Assembly (NCBI GenBank): GCA_050329955.1
Contig: JBHJOH010000257.1
Location: 1 to 37,296, forward strand
Reading direction: 5' to 3'
Source of the DNA: JAOUGY01 sp050329955
GTDB lineage: Bacteria; Actinomycetota; Acidimicrobiia; Spongiisociales; ZC4RG35
DNA: 37,296 bases
Positions 1 to 7,767 of this stretch are shown here, piece after piece; the first letter of the stretch is position 1; every line of letters begins with the position of its first letter. The position numbers and the translations under genes were made by a program. The notes below the pieces were generated by a model. That model had not been told where the DNA came from, did not search any database, and was given only the letters and a program-made list of their open reading frames with translations.

Positions 1-145
1 CGGGCTCACCGTGGACGTGTGGCCGTTCGGGTCCCAGGTCACCGGTGAGGTCGAGGTGGTGTTGGCGGCCCTCTCGACGGCACTCCGAGCCGCCATCCAT
101 GCCGGCGCCAGCCGGGTCAATCTGAACGTGTCGGTGCTGACGTGA
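1..145 (+). CDS. C-terminal end of a YkoF-like (thiamine/HMP-binding family) protein, 5' truncated by the window edge
   Basis: The reading frame opens at base 2, is already in progress at the window edge and ends with TGA at 143-145. The 47 visible residues contain WPFGSQVTGEVEVV, an amphipathic helix, and a final strand ending in NLNVSVLT. This layout fits the end of a YKOF-type ferredoxin-like domain, a family that binds thiamine or its pyrimidine moiety. The match is made on a short stretch from memory, so it is tentative. The stop overlaps the GTG start of the next gene (GTGA), which makes translational coupling with the HTH and PLP-enzyme genes downstream likely. In this setting it would most simply be a small ligand-binding protein for the operon. 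Confidence 0.45.
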   Translation, partial: GLTVDVWPFGSQVTGEVEVVLAALSTALRAAIHAGASRVNLNVSVLT

Positions 146-516
146 GCCACGAACTGGCCGCGGCCATCGGTCCGCTGGTCCAGGCGATCGGTGCCTCGCT
201 GGTGCCGGTGAGCCAAGCGGCCACCACCGACGTGGTGCTGCACTGGAACGGAGCGCCGGCGCTGGCGGTCAGGGTCGACATCAACGACACGCTGGCCGGT
301 CTGATCGCCTCGGTGGAGGCCGAGCTCGGGGGTTCTCTCGTCAGCCTCGATCGGAGCGGCAAGCAGGCCGCCATTCGTATCCTCGACGACCGGGGAGCGT
401 TCGCCATTCGCAAGGCGATCGAGGACGTGGCCGACGCCATGGGCGTGAGCCGCATCACCATCTACAACTACTTGAACGCCATCAGGGACTCCGACAAGGA
501 CGGACATGACAGCTGA
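142..516 (+). CDS. Small HTH_22 (YheO-type) DNA-binding regulator
   Basis: The 124-residue protein starts at a GTG that overlaps the preceding stop. Residues 85-113 (RGAFAIRKAIEDVADAMGVS, then RITIYNYL) match the YheO-like helix-turn-helix HTH_22, including the typical 'RGaF-lr-aVe-vA-alGvSr-TvYnYL' pattern. Residues 1-80 look like a shortened PAS-like sensor half with a helix, two strands and another helix. YheO relatives have a full PAS domain and about 220-240 residues, so this is a compact version. Its last 11 bases overlap the next gene, the first of two PLP enzymes, which suggests that it controls its own operon. The effector is unknown; an amino acid or a PLP/thiamine-type ligand would fit the neighbours. 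Confidence 0.7.
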   Translation: MSHELAAAIGPLVQAIGASLVPVSQAATTDVVLHWNGAPALAVRVDINDTLAGLIASVEAELGGSLVSLDRSGKQAAIRILDDRGAFAIRKAIEDVADAMGVSRITIYNYLNAIRDSDKDGHDS

Positions 517-1990
517 ACTGCTCGGCCTCTACGACTCGGTGGTCGACGAGGCCGCTCTCGAACGCACCGTCACCCGGTTCCGTGAGCGTGAGATCCTGCT
601 TCCCACCTTCGCTCAGCTGGCCGATCCTTCCACCATGCCGTCCGGGGTGGAGGCCGCCCTCGACGGTGTAGGCGCCGACGATGCCGACCCGCGCAACCTG
701 TGGCGGGTCACCTGGTACAACGACAGCACTCGGGAGGGTCGCTGCGACGTCCCCGAGTACCTCGAGATTCCCGGCGAGATCTCGGGAGTCGACGCCCGCA
801 TCGTGCTGGCCCTGGGCAATCGGTTCCCGATGATCCGGGCCCACAAGGTGCTGGCTGCCTACTCCTGTCTGGCGCCCCGGCTGGTGGCGGGTGCCTTCGA
901 TCCGACCACCCATCGAGCGATCTGGCCGTCCACCGGCAACTACGCCCGGGGTGGGGTGGCGATCTCCGAGATCATGGGCTGTCGCGGGGTGGCGGTCCTG
1001 CCCGAAGGCATGAGCCGGGAGCGGTTCGAATGGCTGGAGGACTGGATCACCGATCCCTCCGACGTCATCCGCACCCACGGCACCGAGTCCAACGTCAAGG
1101 AGATCTACGACGCCTGCAAGGAGCTGGCCAAGGACCCGTCGAATGTGATCCTCAACCAGTTCTCCGAGTTCTCCAACCATCTCGGGCACTATCGCGTCAC
1201 CGGTCCCGCCCTCGAGCACGTGTTCGACGTCATCGGGGGCAAACATCTCGCCGCCTATGTGTCGGCCTCGGGCTCGGCCGGCACCCTCGGGGCGGGCGAC
1301 TACCTCAAGGAACGCCACGGCTGTCGGATCGTGCCGGTGGAGGCGCTGGAGTGCCCCACCATGCTCTACAACGGCTTCGGCGAGCACAACATCCAGGGGA
1401 TCGGCGACAAGCACATCCCCCTCATCCACAACGTCACCAACTCCGATGATGTGGTGGCGATCTCCGACCGCGCCACCGACTCACTCTTCGCCCTGTTCAA
1501 CACCCCGGCCGGCAAGCGCCGACTGGTGGACGGCGGGGTCGACCCGGAGGTGGTCGGGAACCTGCGGCACCTGGGGTACTCGTCGATCTGCAACATGCTG
1601 GCGGCGATCAAGGTGGCCAAGCACCACCGGTTGGGCTCCGACGACGTGATCATGACGGTGGCCACCGACGGTGCCGAGATGTACGGGTCGGAGCTGGATC
1701 CGATCATCGCCCGCGACCACGGCGGCGACTTCGACGACCGGGCGGCGGCAGCCGTGCACGCCCGCTACCTCGAAGGGGTGGACACCGACCAGTTGCTCGA
1801 GCTGGGCGAGGTGGGTCGGAGGCGGATCTTCAACCTGGGGTACTACACCTGGGTCGAACAGCAGGGAATCCCCTTCGACGTGTTCGAGGCGCGACGTGAC
1901 CAGTCGTGGTGGGATTCGCTCCGCCCCTACACCGACCGCTGGGACGAGATGATCACCGAGTTCAACCAACGCACCGGTGTGACGTTGTGA
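506..1990 (+). CDS. Fold-type II PLP-dependent enzyme (cysteine synthase/threonine synthase superfamily), first of a tandem pair
   Basis: This 494-residue protein has the core signatures of the tryptophan-synthase-beta fold. K114 in MIRAHKVLAAY is the likely Schiff-base lysine. PSTGNYARGG (141-150) is the asparagine loop that holds the cofactor ring. SGSAGTLGAG (255-264) is the glycine-rich phosphate loop. It is longer than ordinary cysteine synthases (about 310 residues), with about 100 extra N-terminal residues and a C-terminal extension rich in Trp and Tyr. Relatives are usually annotated only as PLP-dependent subunit beta proteins, and the reaction is unknown. The ATG at 506 overlaps the regulator gene by 11 bases. 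Its stop overlaps the GTG of a second, different PLP enzyme, so the two are probably made together and could act sequentially or as a complex. A beta-elimination or beta-replacement on a serine- or threonine-type substrate is a reasonable guess. Confidence 0.75.
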   Translation: MTAELLGLYDSVVDEAALERTVTRFREREILLPTFAQLADPSTMPSGVEAALDGVGADDADPRNLWRVTWYNDSTREGRCDVPEYLEIPGEISGVDARIVLALGNRFPMIRAHKVLAAYSCLAPRLVAGAFDPTTHRAIWPSTGNYARGGVAISEIMGCRGVAVLPEGMSRERFEWLEDWITDPSDVIRTHGTESNVKEIYDACKELAKDPSNVILNQFSEFSNHLGHYRVTGPALEHVFDVIGGKHLAAYVSASGSAGTLGAGDYLKERHGCRIVPVEALECPTMLYNGFGEHNIQGIGDKHIPLIHNVTNSDDVVAISDRATDSLFALFNTPAGKRRLVDGGVDPEVVGNLRHLGYSSICNMLAAIKVAKHHRLGSDDVIMTVATDGAEMYGSELDPIIARDHGGDFDDRAAAAVHARYLEGVDTDQLLELGEVGRRRIFNLGYYTWVEQQGIPFDVFEARRDQSWWDSLRPYTDRWDEMITEFNQRTGVTL

Positions 1991-3198
1991 CCAGCCCCTT
2001 CATCCGGTTCCGATGGCTGCTCGACTCGTACCGGGCCGCCATGGAGAACGGATGGAGCGACGCCGACTTCGTGGCGCTGGTCGAACGCCTCGATGAGGCG
2101 GTGGCCGGCGTGCAGGGCCGTGGTTTCCAGGTGACACCGCTCGTCCGGGCCGAGCGGCTCGGCGAGTCCCTGCATCTCAGGGGACTGTGGGTGAAGGACG
2201 ACACCGGCAACGTGGGCGGGTCGCACAAGTCGCGCCACCTGTTCGGGACGCTCCTGCAGCTGGCGGTCGACGAGCAGTCGGAGGGTGAGCTCGCCATCTC
2301 CTCGTGCGGGAACGCGGCGGTGGCGGCGGCGGTGGTGGCCAAGGCCGTCGACCGGCCCTTGCGGGTGTTCATCCCGACCTGGGCCGACAAGCCGGTGGTG
2401 AAGATGCTCGAGACGCTCGACGCTCACATCGAGGTGTGCGATCGTCGACCGGGTGAGGTGGGCGATCCGGCCTACCTGCGGTTCTCCGAGGCCGTGGCCG
2501 GCGGGGCGGTGCCGTTCGCGGTGGTGGGCACGGTCAACCCGTCGGCGATCGACGGGGGCCGCACCATCGGATGGGAGATCGCCGAGCAACTCGGTCTGGC
2601 CGGAGTGGAGGGAAGGGTTCGCCTGTTCGTCCAGGTCGGTGGGGGAGCTCTCGCCACCTCGGCGTGGCGGGGTCTCACCGAGGGCATCGGCCACCAGTGG
2701 CTCCAGGCCCAGCCGGTGCTCCACGCCGTGCAGACCGACTCGTGCGCCCCCCTGGTGAGGGCGTGGGATCGGATGACGATCGACGTCGCCGAACGCCATC
2801 AGCTGGTGCTGCCCGCCACCCGCCCGGCCCGAGCTGCCCGACTTGCGCTGGAGGACCCGGATCTGATCGACGAGGTGTTGGAGCTCGCCGACATCGACGC
2901 CGAGCGCTTCATGTGGCCGTGGGAGGCCGTGGGCCACTCCGCCGCCTCCGGCATCCTCGACGACGTCACCTATGACTGGCTCACGGTGGTCGGCCCGATG
3001 CTGCGCTCCGCCGGCTGGCCGGTCCAGGTCACAGAGTCGATGGTTCACCGGGCACACGAGACCGGCACCTCTCTCACCGGGATCGCCGCCTCCGCCACCG
3101 GGACGGCCGGGCTGGCCGGACTGCTCGATCCTGTGACGTCCGACGCGGTCCATCGGGACGACACCGTGGTGGTGTTGTTCACAGGTGTGGCCCGGTGA
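1987..3198 (+). CDS. Fold-type II PLP-dependent lyase/synthase (threonine-synthase-like), second of a tandem pair
   Basis: The product has 403 residues. The GTG at 1987 is chosen because it gives a GTGA overlap with the previous stop; upstream start codons in the frame would run deep into that gene. WVKDDTGNVGGSHKSRH (68-84) contains the predicted catalytic K81 in an SHKxRH context. ISSCGNAAVAAA (104-115) is the asparagine loop and QVGGGALATS (216-225) the phosphate loop. The N-terminal 'TPLVRAERLG' is typical of threonine synthase and diaminopropionate ammonia-lyase relatives. It is clearly not a recent duplicate of its upstream neighbour, since motif context and length differ. The pair sits in one overlapping operon with an HTH_22 regulator. 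The exact substrate cannot be read from the sequence. Confidence 0.75.
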   Translation: MTSPFIRFRWLLDSYRAAMENGWSDADFVALVERLDEAVAGVQGRGFQVTPLVRAERLGESLHLRGLWVKDDTGNVGGSHKSRHLFGTLLQLAVDEQSEGELAISSCGNAAVAAAVVAKAVDRPLRVFIPTWADKPVVKMLETLDAHIEVCDRRPGEVGDPAYLRFSEAVAGGAVPFAVVGTVNPSAIDGGRTIGWEIAEQLGLAGVEGRVRLFVQVGGGALATSAWRGLTEGIGHQWLQAQPVLHAVQTDSCAPLVRAWDRMTIDVAERHQLVLPATRPARAARLALEDPDLIDEVLELADIDAERFMWPWEAVGHSAASGILDDVTYDWLTVVGPMLRSAGWPVQVTESMVHRAHETGTSLTGIAASATGTAGLAGLLDPVTSDAVHRDDTVVVLFTGVAR

Positions 3199-3266
3199 AT
3201 CCCCGGTCCATCGGCCCTTGCGTGCCGGGCGGCGATGTGGCGCGATGGTGGCGAGGAGGTACGACC

Positions 3267-3515
3267 ATGTACCGCACGATCGTGTTGGTGCTGTTGGCCG
3301 CGCTGGCGTTGCCCGGATGTGGCGACGGTGGCGATGACGTCGAAACCCAGATCCCGAACCCGGCCTCGGTGTTCTGTGAGGAGCAGGGTGGGATCGTGCG
3401 GATCGAAACCGCGGCCGATGGTGGACAGTCGGGTGTCTGTGTTCTTCAGGACGGGACCGAGGTCGACGAATGGGAGTTCTACCGGGCCAACACGTCGGAA
3501 TCCTCGAACGGTTGA
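3267..3515 (+). CDS. DUF333 lipoprotein
   Basis: The ATG at 3267 is preceded by GAGGAGG at 3253-3259, which decides the start over the upstream GTG at 3195. The 82-residue product begins with a lipoprotein signal (MYRTIVLVLLAALALPGC), with the lipobox cysteine at residue 18. The mature part holds a DUF333 domain: NPASVFCEEQGG, then CVLQDGTEVDEWEFYRAN. This is the Cys-rich, Trp-containing module of putative hemolysin-like lipoproteins. The family is exported and membrane-anchored, and its molecular role is unknown. It lies between the PLP operon and a broken histidine kinase. The 68-base gap and its own ribosome-binding site suggest that it may be transcribed separately. Confidence 0.8.
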   Translation: MYRTIVLVLLAALALPGCGDGGDDVETQIPNPASVFCEEQGGIVRIETAADGGQSGVCVLQDGTEVDEWEFYRANTSESSNG

Positions 3516-3545
3516 TGTGAGCGGCAAGCTGCCGACAGGGACCAG

Positions 3546-4504
3546 GTGGACACCGTTGGCTCGCTCCCGCGCGCGCCGGTCCTTCTCAGCGCTATCGCCC
3601 GCCGCATCTGGCGACGGGTGCTGATCATCGTGGGCTGCTCGGTGGCGGCGACGGTGGCGGTCATGCTCGCCGCCTACGGGCTGGTGGATGTCTACGGACC
3701 CACGATGGGTTTCCTCATCCCACTGGTGGCGGCATCGCTCGGGTTGGGGCAGGTCTGCCAAGTATCAGATTCTCCTGGAACGCCGGTCCGCCGAGCGGGC
3801 AGACGCCAATGGGGCCCTGGAGGAGCGGAACGGCGATCTGACCAGATTCGCCCGGACGGTTGCCCATGACCTGAAGGGGTCCGTTGTCGGGGATCGTGGG
3901 GTGGTCGGCGTACGCCGTCGATGTCGTCGATGCCGATCAGCAGCCGGACCTGGCGGCCGCCATCGACGACGTGCGTGAATCATCGCTCGACGCCATCAAC
4001 GTGGTCGATGGCCTGCTGGCTCTCGCCCTCGCTCACGCCGACCAGCTGGACCCGGTGGCGGTCGACCCGCTGGCTGCGTTGCAGCGGGCGGTGGAACGGG
4101 TGAAGCGTCTCGCTCCGGAGGGGACCATCACCATCGAACCCTCCGCCGAGTTCCCTCAGGTGCTCGGGCATCCGGTTGCCCTGGAGGCGGTGTGGTCGAA
4201 TCTCCTCTCCAACGCTCTCAAGTACGGCGGTCCGCCGCCCTGGGTGCGGGTGACGATCGACATCGGAACCGGCGTGGCCCGTTTCGAGGTCACCGACAAC
4301 GGTGACCGCGTGGCGGAAGGGGTGGAACCGTTCGGTGAGTTCGTCGCCTCCACCGAAGCCCGCTGGAGTCACGGCCTGGGGCTGCCCATCACCCGCCACT
4401 TCGTCGAGCGATTCGGTGGTCGAATCGGGCACCGACCCGCTGTCGGCGGCGGCACCACGTTCTGGTTCGAACTCTCGATGGCGGCTCAGCCGGTCACATC
4501 CTGA
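3546..4504 (+). pseudogene. Membrane sensor histidine kinase disrupted by two +1 frameshifts
   Basis: Three consecutive frames together give one kinase. Frame one, from the GTG at 3546, encodes two transmembrane helices (VLIIVGCSVAATVAVMLAAY, then a second hydrophobic run). After about 3756 the reading moves to a second frame with AKYQILLERRSAERADANG and the dimerisation/phospho-acceptor segment RFARTVAHDLKG. After about 3880 it moves to a third frame with SGIVGWSAY, the N box (SNLLSNALKYGG), the G1 box (VTDNGD) and the G2 box (SHGLGLPITRHF). Deleting T3756 and T3880 restores one 318-residue protein reading QVAKYQ and HDLKGPLSGIVGW at the two junctions. Both lesions are a single extra T, so either a decaying gene or two sequencing errors would explain them. 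No response regulator lies next to it. The stop overlaps the convergent carboxyltransferase gene by 11 bases. Confidence 0.8.
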
Positions 4505-6092
4505 AGACGCCGAAGGTGTCGGTGCCTTTCACGGGTGCCGAGTGGGTGGCGGACAGGGCGATCCCCAGCACGGTGCGGGTGTCGCGGGGGTCGATGATGC
4601 CGTCATCGCGAACCCGGGCGCTCGAGAAGTAACCCTGCTCCTCGTATCCGATCTGAGCCTCGATCAAGGCGGTGCGCTGGGCATCAGCCTCCTCGTCGAA
4701 GGGGATGCCTCGGGCCTCGGCCCCGGCCCGGGTGATGATCGACATGACCCCGGCCAGCTGTTTGGGTCCCATCACCGCCACCTTGTGGCCGGGCCAGCCG
4801 AACACGAAGCGGGGGTCGTAGGAACGTCCGCTCATGCCGTAGTTGCCGGCACCATAGGACACGCCCGCCATCAGCGAGATGTGCGGCACCGTCGAGTTGG
4901 CGACCGCATTGACCATCTTGGCGCCGTCCTTGATGATGCCGCGCTGCTCGTACTGCTTGCCCACCATGTAGCCGGTGGTGTTGTGGCCGAACACGAGGGG
5001 CACGTCGTAGCGGTTGCACAACTGGATGAACTCGGTGGCCTTCTGTGCCTCCTCCGAGAAGAGCACCCCCTGCTGGTTGGCGATGACGCCGATGGGGAAG
5101 CCGTGGATCGAGCCCCAGCCGGCCACCATCGAGGTTCCGTAGAGCGCCTTGTACTCCTCGAACCGGGAGCCGTCGAGGATGCGGGCGAGCACCTCGCGCA
5201 TGTCGAAGGGTTTGCGGAGGTCGGCGGGGATGATCCCGAGCAGGTCGTCGGGGTCGTGGACGGGCTCATCCGCCGCCATGGTTGGCCCGTACCCGGCCTT
5301 GCGCCAGTTCAGATGGGTGACGATGTCACGGCCCATCCGGATGGCCTCGAGTTCGTCGGCGGCGAAGTAATCGGACAGCCCGGAGGTGCGGGAGTGCATC
5401 TCGGCTCCGCCCAACTCCTCATCGGTGGACTCCTCGCCGGTGGCCATCTTCACCAGTGGCGGCCCACCCAGGAACACCTTGGCGCGTTCCTTGACCATGA
5501 CCGCGTAGTCACACATGCCAGGCACGTAGGCCCCGCCAGCGGTGGAGTTGCCGAACACGAGGGCGATGGTGGGGATACCGAGCTTGGACAGTTGGGTGAG
5601 GTTGCGGAACCATTTGCCGCCGGTCAGGAACACCTCGGCCTGGTCGGGGAGGTCGGCGCCACCGGACTCCACCAGGTTGATCATCGGGAGCCGGTTCTGG
5701 CGGGCGATGTCCTGGGCGCGGAGGGTCTTGGCCAGGGAGTACTTGTTCGACGACCCGGCCTGGCTGGTGGGGTCGTTGGCCGAGATCATCACCTCGACGC
5801 CGTTGACCACGCCGATGCCGGTGACGACGTTGGCGCCCAGCGGTTTTTCGGTGCCCCAGCCGGCCAGGGTCGACAGTTCCAGGAAGGGGCTGTCGCGATC
5901 GACCAGCAGCTCGATCCGTTCGTGCACGAGCATCTTGCCGCGTTCGGTGTGGCGGGCCCGGTACTTGGGTCCGCCCCCGGCCCGTGCCTGGGCCATGAGG
6001 GTCTCGAGCTCGGTGATCTTGTCGAGCATGGCCGAGCGGTTGGCGGTGTACTCCTCGGACGACCGATCGACCTTGGTCGGGAGTGGCTGCAT
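4494..6092 (-). CDS. Acyl-CoA carboxylase, carboxyltransferase (beta) subunit, methylcrotonyl/geranyl-CoA carboxylase type
   Basis: This 532-residue biotin-dependent carboxyltransferase is expected to move CO2 from carboxybiotin to an acyl-CoA. It has both crotonase-like halves. The N half contains ARQNRLPMINLVESGGADLP and the oxyanion stretch FGNSTAGGAYVPGM. The C half contains GVIANQQGVLFSEEAQKATE, HNTTGYMVG and MAGVSYGAGNYGMSGR. Length and motif spelling fit MccB or AtuC-like subunits better than propionyl-CoA carboxylase. The ATG at 6092 was chosen because a TAATCT -10 box ends 7 bases upstream and no Shine-Dalgarno sequence is present, which suggests a leaderless transcript. A perfect palindrome lies just upstream, so a TetR-type repressor may control it. 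No biotin carboxylase subunit gene is in the window. Confidence 0.88.
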   Translation of the reverse strand: MQPLPTKVDRSSEEYTANRSAMLDKITELETLMAQARAGGGPKYRARHTERGKMLVHERIELLVDRDSPFLELSTLAGWGTEKPLGANVVTGIGVVNGVEVMISANDPTSQAGSSNKYSLAKTLRAQDIARQNRLPMINLVESGGADLPDQAEVFLTGGKWFRNLTQLSKLGIPTIALVFGNSTAGGAYVPGMCDYAVMVKERAKVFLGGPPLVKMATGEESTDEELGGAEMHSRTSGLSDYFAADELEAIRMGRDIVTHLNWRKAGYGPTMAADEPVHDPDDLLGIIPADLRKPFDMREVLARILDGSRFEEYKALYGTSMVAGWGSIHGFPIGVIANQQGVLFSEEAQKATEFIQLCNRYDVPLVFGHNTTGYMVGKQYEQRGIIKDGAKMVNAVANSTVPHISLMAGVSYGAGNYGMSGRSYDPRFVFGWPGHKVAVMGPKQLAGVMSIITRAGAEARGIPFDEEADAQRTALIEAQIGYEEQGYFSSARVRDDGIIDPRDTRTVLGIALSATHSAPVKGTDTFGVFRM

Positions 6093-6099
6093 GAGACGC

Positions 6100-6105
6100 A
6101 GATTA
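6100..6105 (-). promoter_or_regulatory. Probable -10 box of the carboxyltransferase gene (leaderless transcript)
   Basis: On the minus strand the hexamer TAATCT ends 7 bases before the ATG at 6092, which places transcription start at or next to the start codon. There is no Shine-Dalgarno sequence. The same hexamer and the same 7-base spacing recur in the duplicated copy at 7762-7767, although the flanking bases differ. Confidence 0.55.
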
Positions 6106-6112
6106 GCCGATG

Positions 6113-6134
6113 CCACCGAGCGATCGCTCGGTGG
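6113..6134. promoter_or_regulatory. Perfect 22-bp palindromic operator, core ACCGAGCGATCGCTCGGT
   Basis: The 18-bp core at 6115-6132 is a perfect inverted repeat and is extended by CC/GG on each side. It lies directly upstream of the -10 box of the carboxyltransferase gene, where a bound dimer would block RNA polymerase. CCGA..TCGG symmetry of this kind is typical of TetR-family operators near acyl-CoA genes. The regulator gene itself is not in the window. The core is conserved exactly in the duplicated copy at 7776-7795. Confidence 0.65.
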
Positions 6135-6307
6135 TGCGGTCATCGATGCCGCGGGCGCCTGGTGTCGGGCCGAAGGCCGATGTTCGATGTTGGTGTCTTG
6201 GGTGCCGGGTTTCGCAGGAGTTTCTGGATTCGTCGGATGTCCGAAAGACGCGGTGCGCAGAGTTGGTGGAGCCGCAAGGTGCGGCGAACGACTGGAGGGA
6301 TCCACCC

Positions 6308-7516
6308 ATGAAGCGACGTCGAGGATTTGTTGGGGCTGTCATCGCCTCAATGCTCATTGCTATTGCGGGCACGGCGGGTGCGGCGGAGAGCTCGAAGCTC
6401 GGAGCGCCGGACGCGGCTGAAGACGATCTGTTCGGTTGGTCCGTCGCCCACGACGGGTCCCGAGTGGTGGTGGGCGCACCGGACTTTGCGCCCAGGGTGT
6501 TTCCCCGCCCCACCGGCTCGGTGGCGGTCTTCGACGCCGCATCGGGGGCGTTCGTGCGGGACCTGGTGCCGGTGGCCGGTGAGCTCCTCAGTGGCGACCG
6601 CTACGGGGTTTCGGTGGCAGCGGCGGGCAACAGGATCGTGGTCGGCGCCTCGGGAGCGGATGACGTGGCCTCCGGTGCCGGCGAGGTGTTCGTCTTCGAT
6701 GCGGCGACCGGTCGGCAGCTGGGGAACCTCAATCCGCCCAGCTCGAGACGGAATCCTGCCAGCTTCGTCGCATTCGGGAGCGCCGTCGACATCTCCGCCG
6801 ACCGGATCGTCGTGAACGCTCCGGGAACGTTCAGAGGGTCCGCCAGCGGCGTTGGCGCTCTTTACATCTACCGCGCCGACACGTTCCGCCAGGTCGCCCG
6901 GGTGGTCCCCGGCGACGCTGCGTTTGCCGACAACTTCGGCCACGCGTTGTCGGTTGCCGGCAGCACGATCGCGGCCAGCTCGCCCTGGCACGACGCCGCC
7001 GCGCAGGACGGCGGCGCCGTGTACGTGCTCAACTCGTCGAACGGGAGTCAGCGGTTCAAGCTGACGGCCAACGACGCTGCCGTGTCCGACTTGTTCGGGT
7101 TCTCGGTCAGCACGAACGGCACCCTCATCGCGGTGGGAGCACCCTTCGACGACGACCGCGGCACCAGTTCGGGTGCGGTGTACTTGTTCAACGCGACGAC
7201 GGGCGTATTCATGAGCAAGATCGTCCCCGCCGACGGTGCCGCCGGTGACCAGTTCGGGGTTGCCGTGGACCTCGTCGGCAACAACCTGGCGATCGGTGCA
7301 TGGGGTGATGACGGCGGTGCCGGCTCGGTCTACGTCTTCGATGTTACGACCGGTGCCCAACTCGACAAGCTGGTGGCGTCGGACGCTGCGGCACTCGACA
7401 TCCTCGGCCGTTCGGTGGCGCTCTCGAGCTCCGAAGTCGTGGCGGGGGCGCCGAACGATGACGATGGGGGCAGGGACTCGGGCTCGGTCTACAGGTTCGG
7501 ACTGCCGACCCCGTGA
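6308..7516 (+). CDS. Secreted seven-bladed FG-GAP (integrin-alpha-like) beta-propeller protein
   Basis: The ATG at 6308 follows GGAGGGA at 6294-6300. The 402-residue product opens with a Sec signal peptide (MKRRRGFVGAVIASMLIAIA, cleavage after about residue 25). The rest consists of seven repeats of about 50 residues, each with an FG-GAP core: DLFGWSVAHDGSRVVVGAP, DRYGVSVAAAG, VAFGSAVDISA, DNFGHALSVAG, DLFGFSVSTNG, DQFGVAVDLVG and DILGRSVALSS. Seven repeats would close one propeller, as in integrin alpha heads. Asp/Gly-rich loops such as APFDDDRGTSSG may bind calcium. The protein should be exported, perhaps for adhesion or carbohydrate/protein binding, but no catalytic domain is visible. The gene lies between two direct repeats, which suggests that it was brought in by a recombination event. 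Confidence 0.85.
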   Translation: MKRRRGFVGAVIASMLIAIAGTAGAAESSKLGAPDAAEDDLFGWSVAHDGSRVVVGAPDFAPRVFPRPTGSVAVFDAASGAFVRDLVPVAGELLSGDRYGVSVAAAGNRIVVGASGADDVASGAGEVFVFDAATGRQLGNLNPPSSRRNPASFVAFGSAVDISADRIVVNAPGTFRGSASGVGALYIYRADTFRQVARVVPGDAAFADNFGHALSVAGSTIAASSPWHDAAAQDGGAVYVLNSSNGSQRFKLTANDAAVSDLFGFSVSTNGTLIAVGAPFDDDRGTSSGAVYLFNATTGVFMSKIVPADGAAGDQFGVAVDLVGNNLAIGAWGDDGGAGSVYVFDVTTGAQLDKLVASDAAALDILGRSVALSSSEVVAGAPNDDDGGRDSGSVYRFGLPTP

Positions 7517-7544
7517 GCGAGTCGAGAGGCTGAAGGTGACGCAT

Positions 7545-7573
7545 GCCCCGGTGGCCTCGACGGTCACCGGGGC
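7545..7573 (+). terminator. Hairpin after the FG-GAP gene
   Basis: GCCCCGGTG at 7545-7553 pairs with CACCGGGGC at 7565-7573 around an 11-base loop, 29 bases after the stop codon. No T-run follows, as is usual in high-G+C actinobacteria. It lies exactly before the start of the duplicated carboxyltransferase fragment. Confidence 0.5.
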
Positions 7574-7574
7574 T

Positions 7575-7754
7575 TCAACCTTCGTGGACCAGCATCTTGC
7601 CACGCTCGGTATGGCGGGCCCGGTACTTGGGACCACCTCCGGCCCTCGCCTGGGCCATCAGGGTCTCGAGTTCGGTGATCTTGTCGAGCATGGCCGAGCG
7701 GTTGGCGATGTACTCCTCGGACGACCTATCGACCTTGGTCGGGAGTGGCTGCAT
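7575..7754 (-). pseudogene. Truncated duplicate of the carboxyltransferase gene (first 58 codons)
   Basis: From an ATG at 7754 this frame encodes 59 residues starting MQPLPTKVDRSSEEYIANRS and ending in KMLVHEG, followed by a stop. The first 58 residues equal the N-terminus of the complete protein at 4494-6092 except for one change (T16 to I). The rest of the 532-residue gene is missing. The operator and -10 box upstream are intact, so a short peptide could still be transcribed and translated. It is most likely a by-product of the rearrangement that placed the FG-GAP gene here. Confidence 0.85.
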
Positions 7755-7761
7755 GCGTGGC

Positions 7762-7767
7762 AGATTA
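7762..7767 (-). promoter_or_regulatory. Duplicated -10 box TAATCT
   Basis: It has the same hexamer and the same 7-base distance to an ATG as the promoter of the full carboxyltransferase gene. It now drives at most the 59-codon remnant. Confidence 0.45.

Larger units (their letters stand above)
5919..6134. repeat. Direct repeat, copy 1 (5' end of the carboxyltransferase gene plus promoter and operator)
   Basis: This segment is repeated in the same orientation at 7581-7797. Both copies carry the start of the carboxyltransferase coding sequence, the TAATCT box and the palindrome. By eye about 14 of 175 coding bases differ, nearly all at synonymous positions. The two copies flank the FG-GAP gene. 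Confidence 0.85.

Noticed and set aside
3546..4504. Programmed ribosomal frameshifting in the histidine kinase
   Set aside because: There are two separate shifts and no slippery heptamer or stimulatory structure at either; decay or sequencing error is simpler.
6093..6305. N-terminal extension of the carboxyltransferase frame up to 6305
   Set aside because: It would run through the promoter and operator and adds 71 residues unlike the family; the duplicated copy diverges exactly upstream of the chosen ATG.
4302..6311. Long plus-strand open frame of 669 codons opposite the carboxyltransferase gene
   Set aside because: It is the antisense shadow of a well-recognised enzyme; its composition (runs of Gly, Val and His) and lack of any motif are typical of high-G+C mirror frames.
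6308..7516. Transposon carrying the FG-GAP gene
   Set aside because: No transposase or terminal inverted repeats are present. The flanking 216-bp repeats are host gene and promoter sequence, too long for a target-site duplication.
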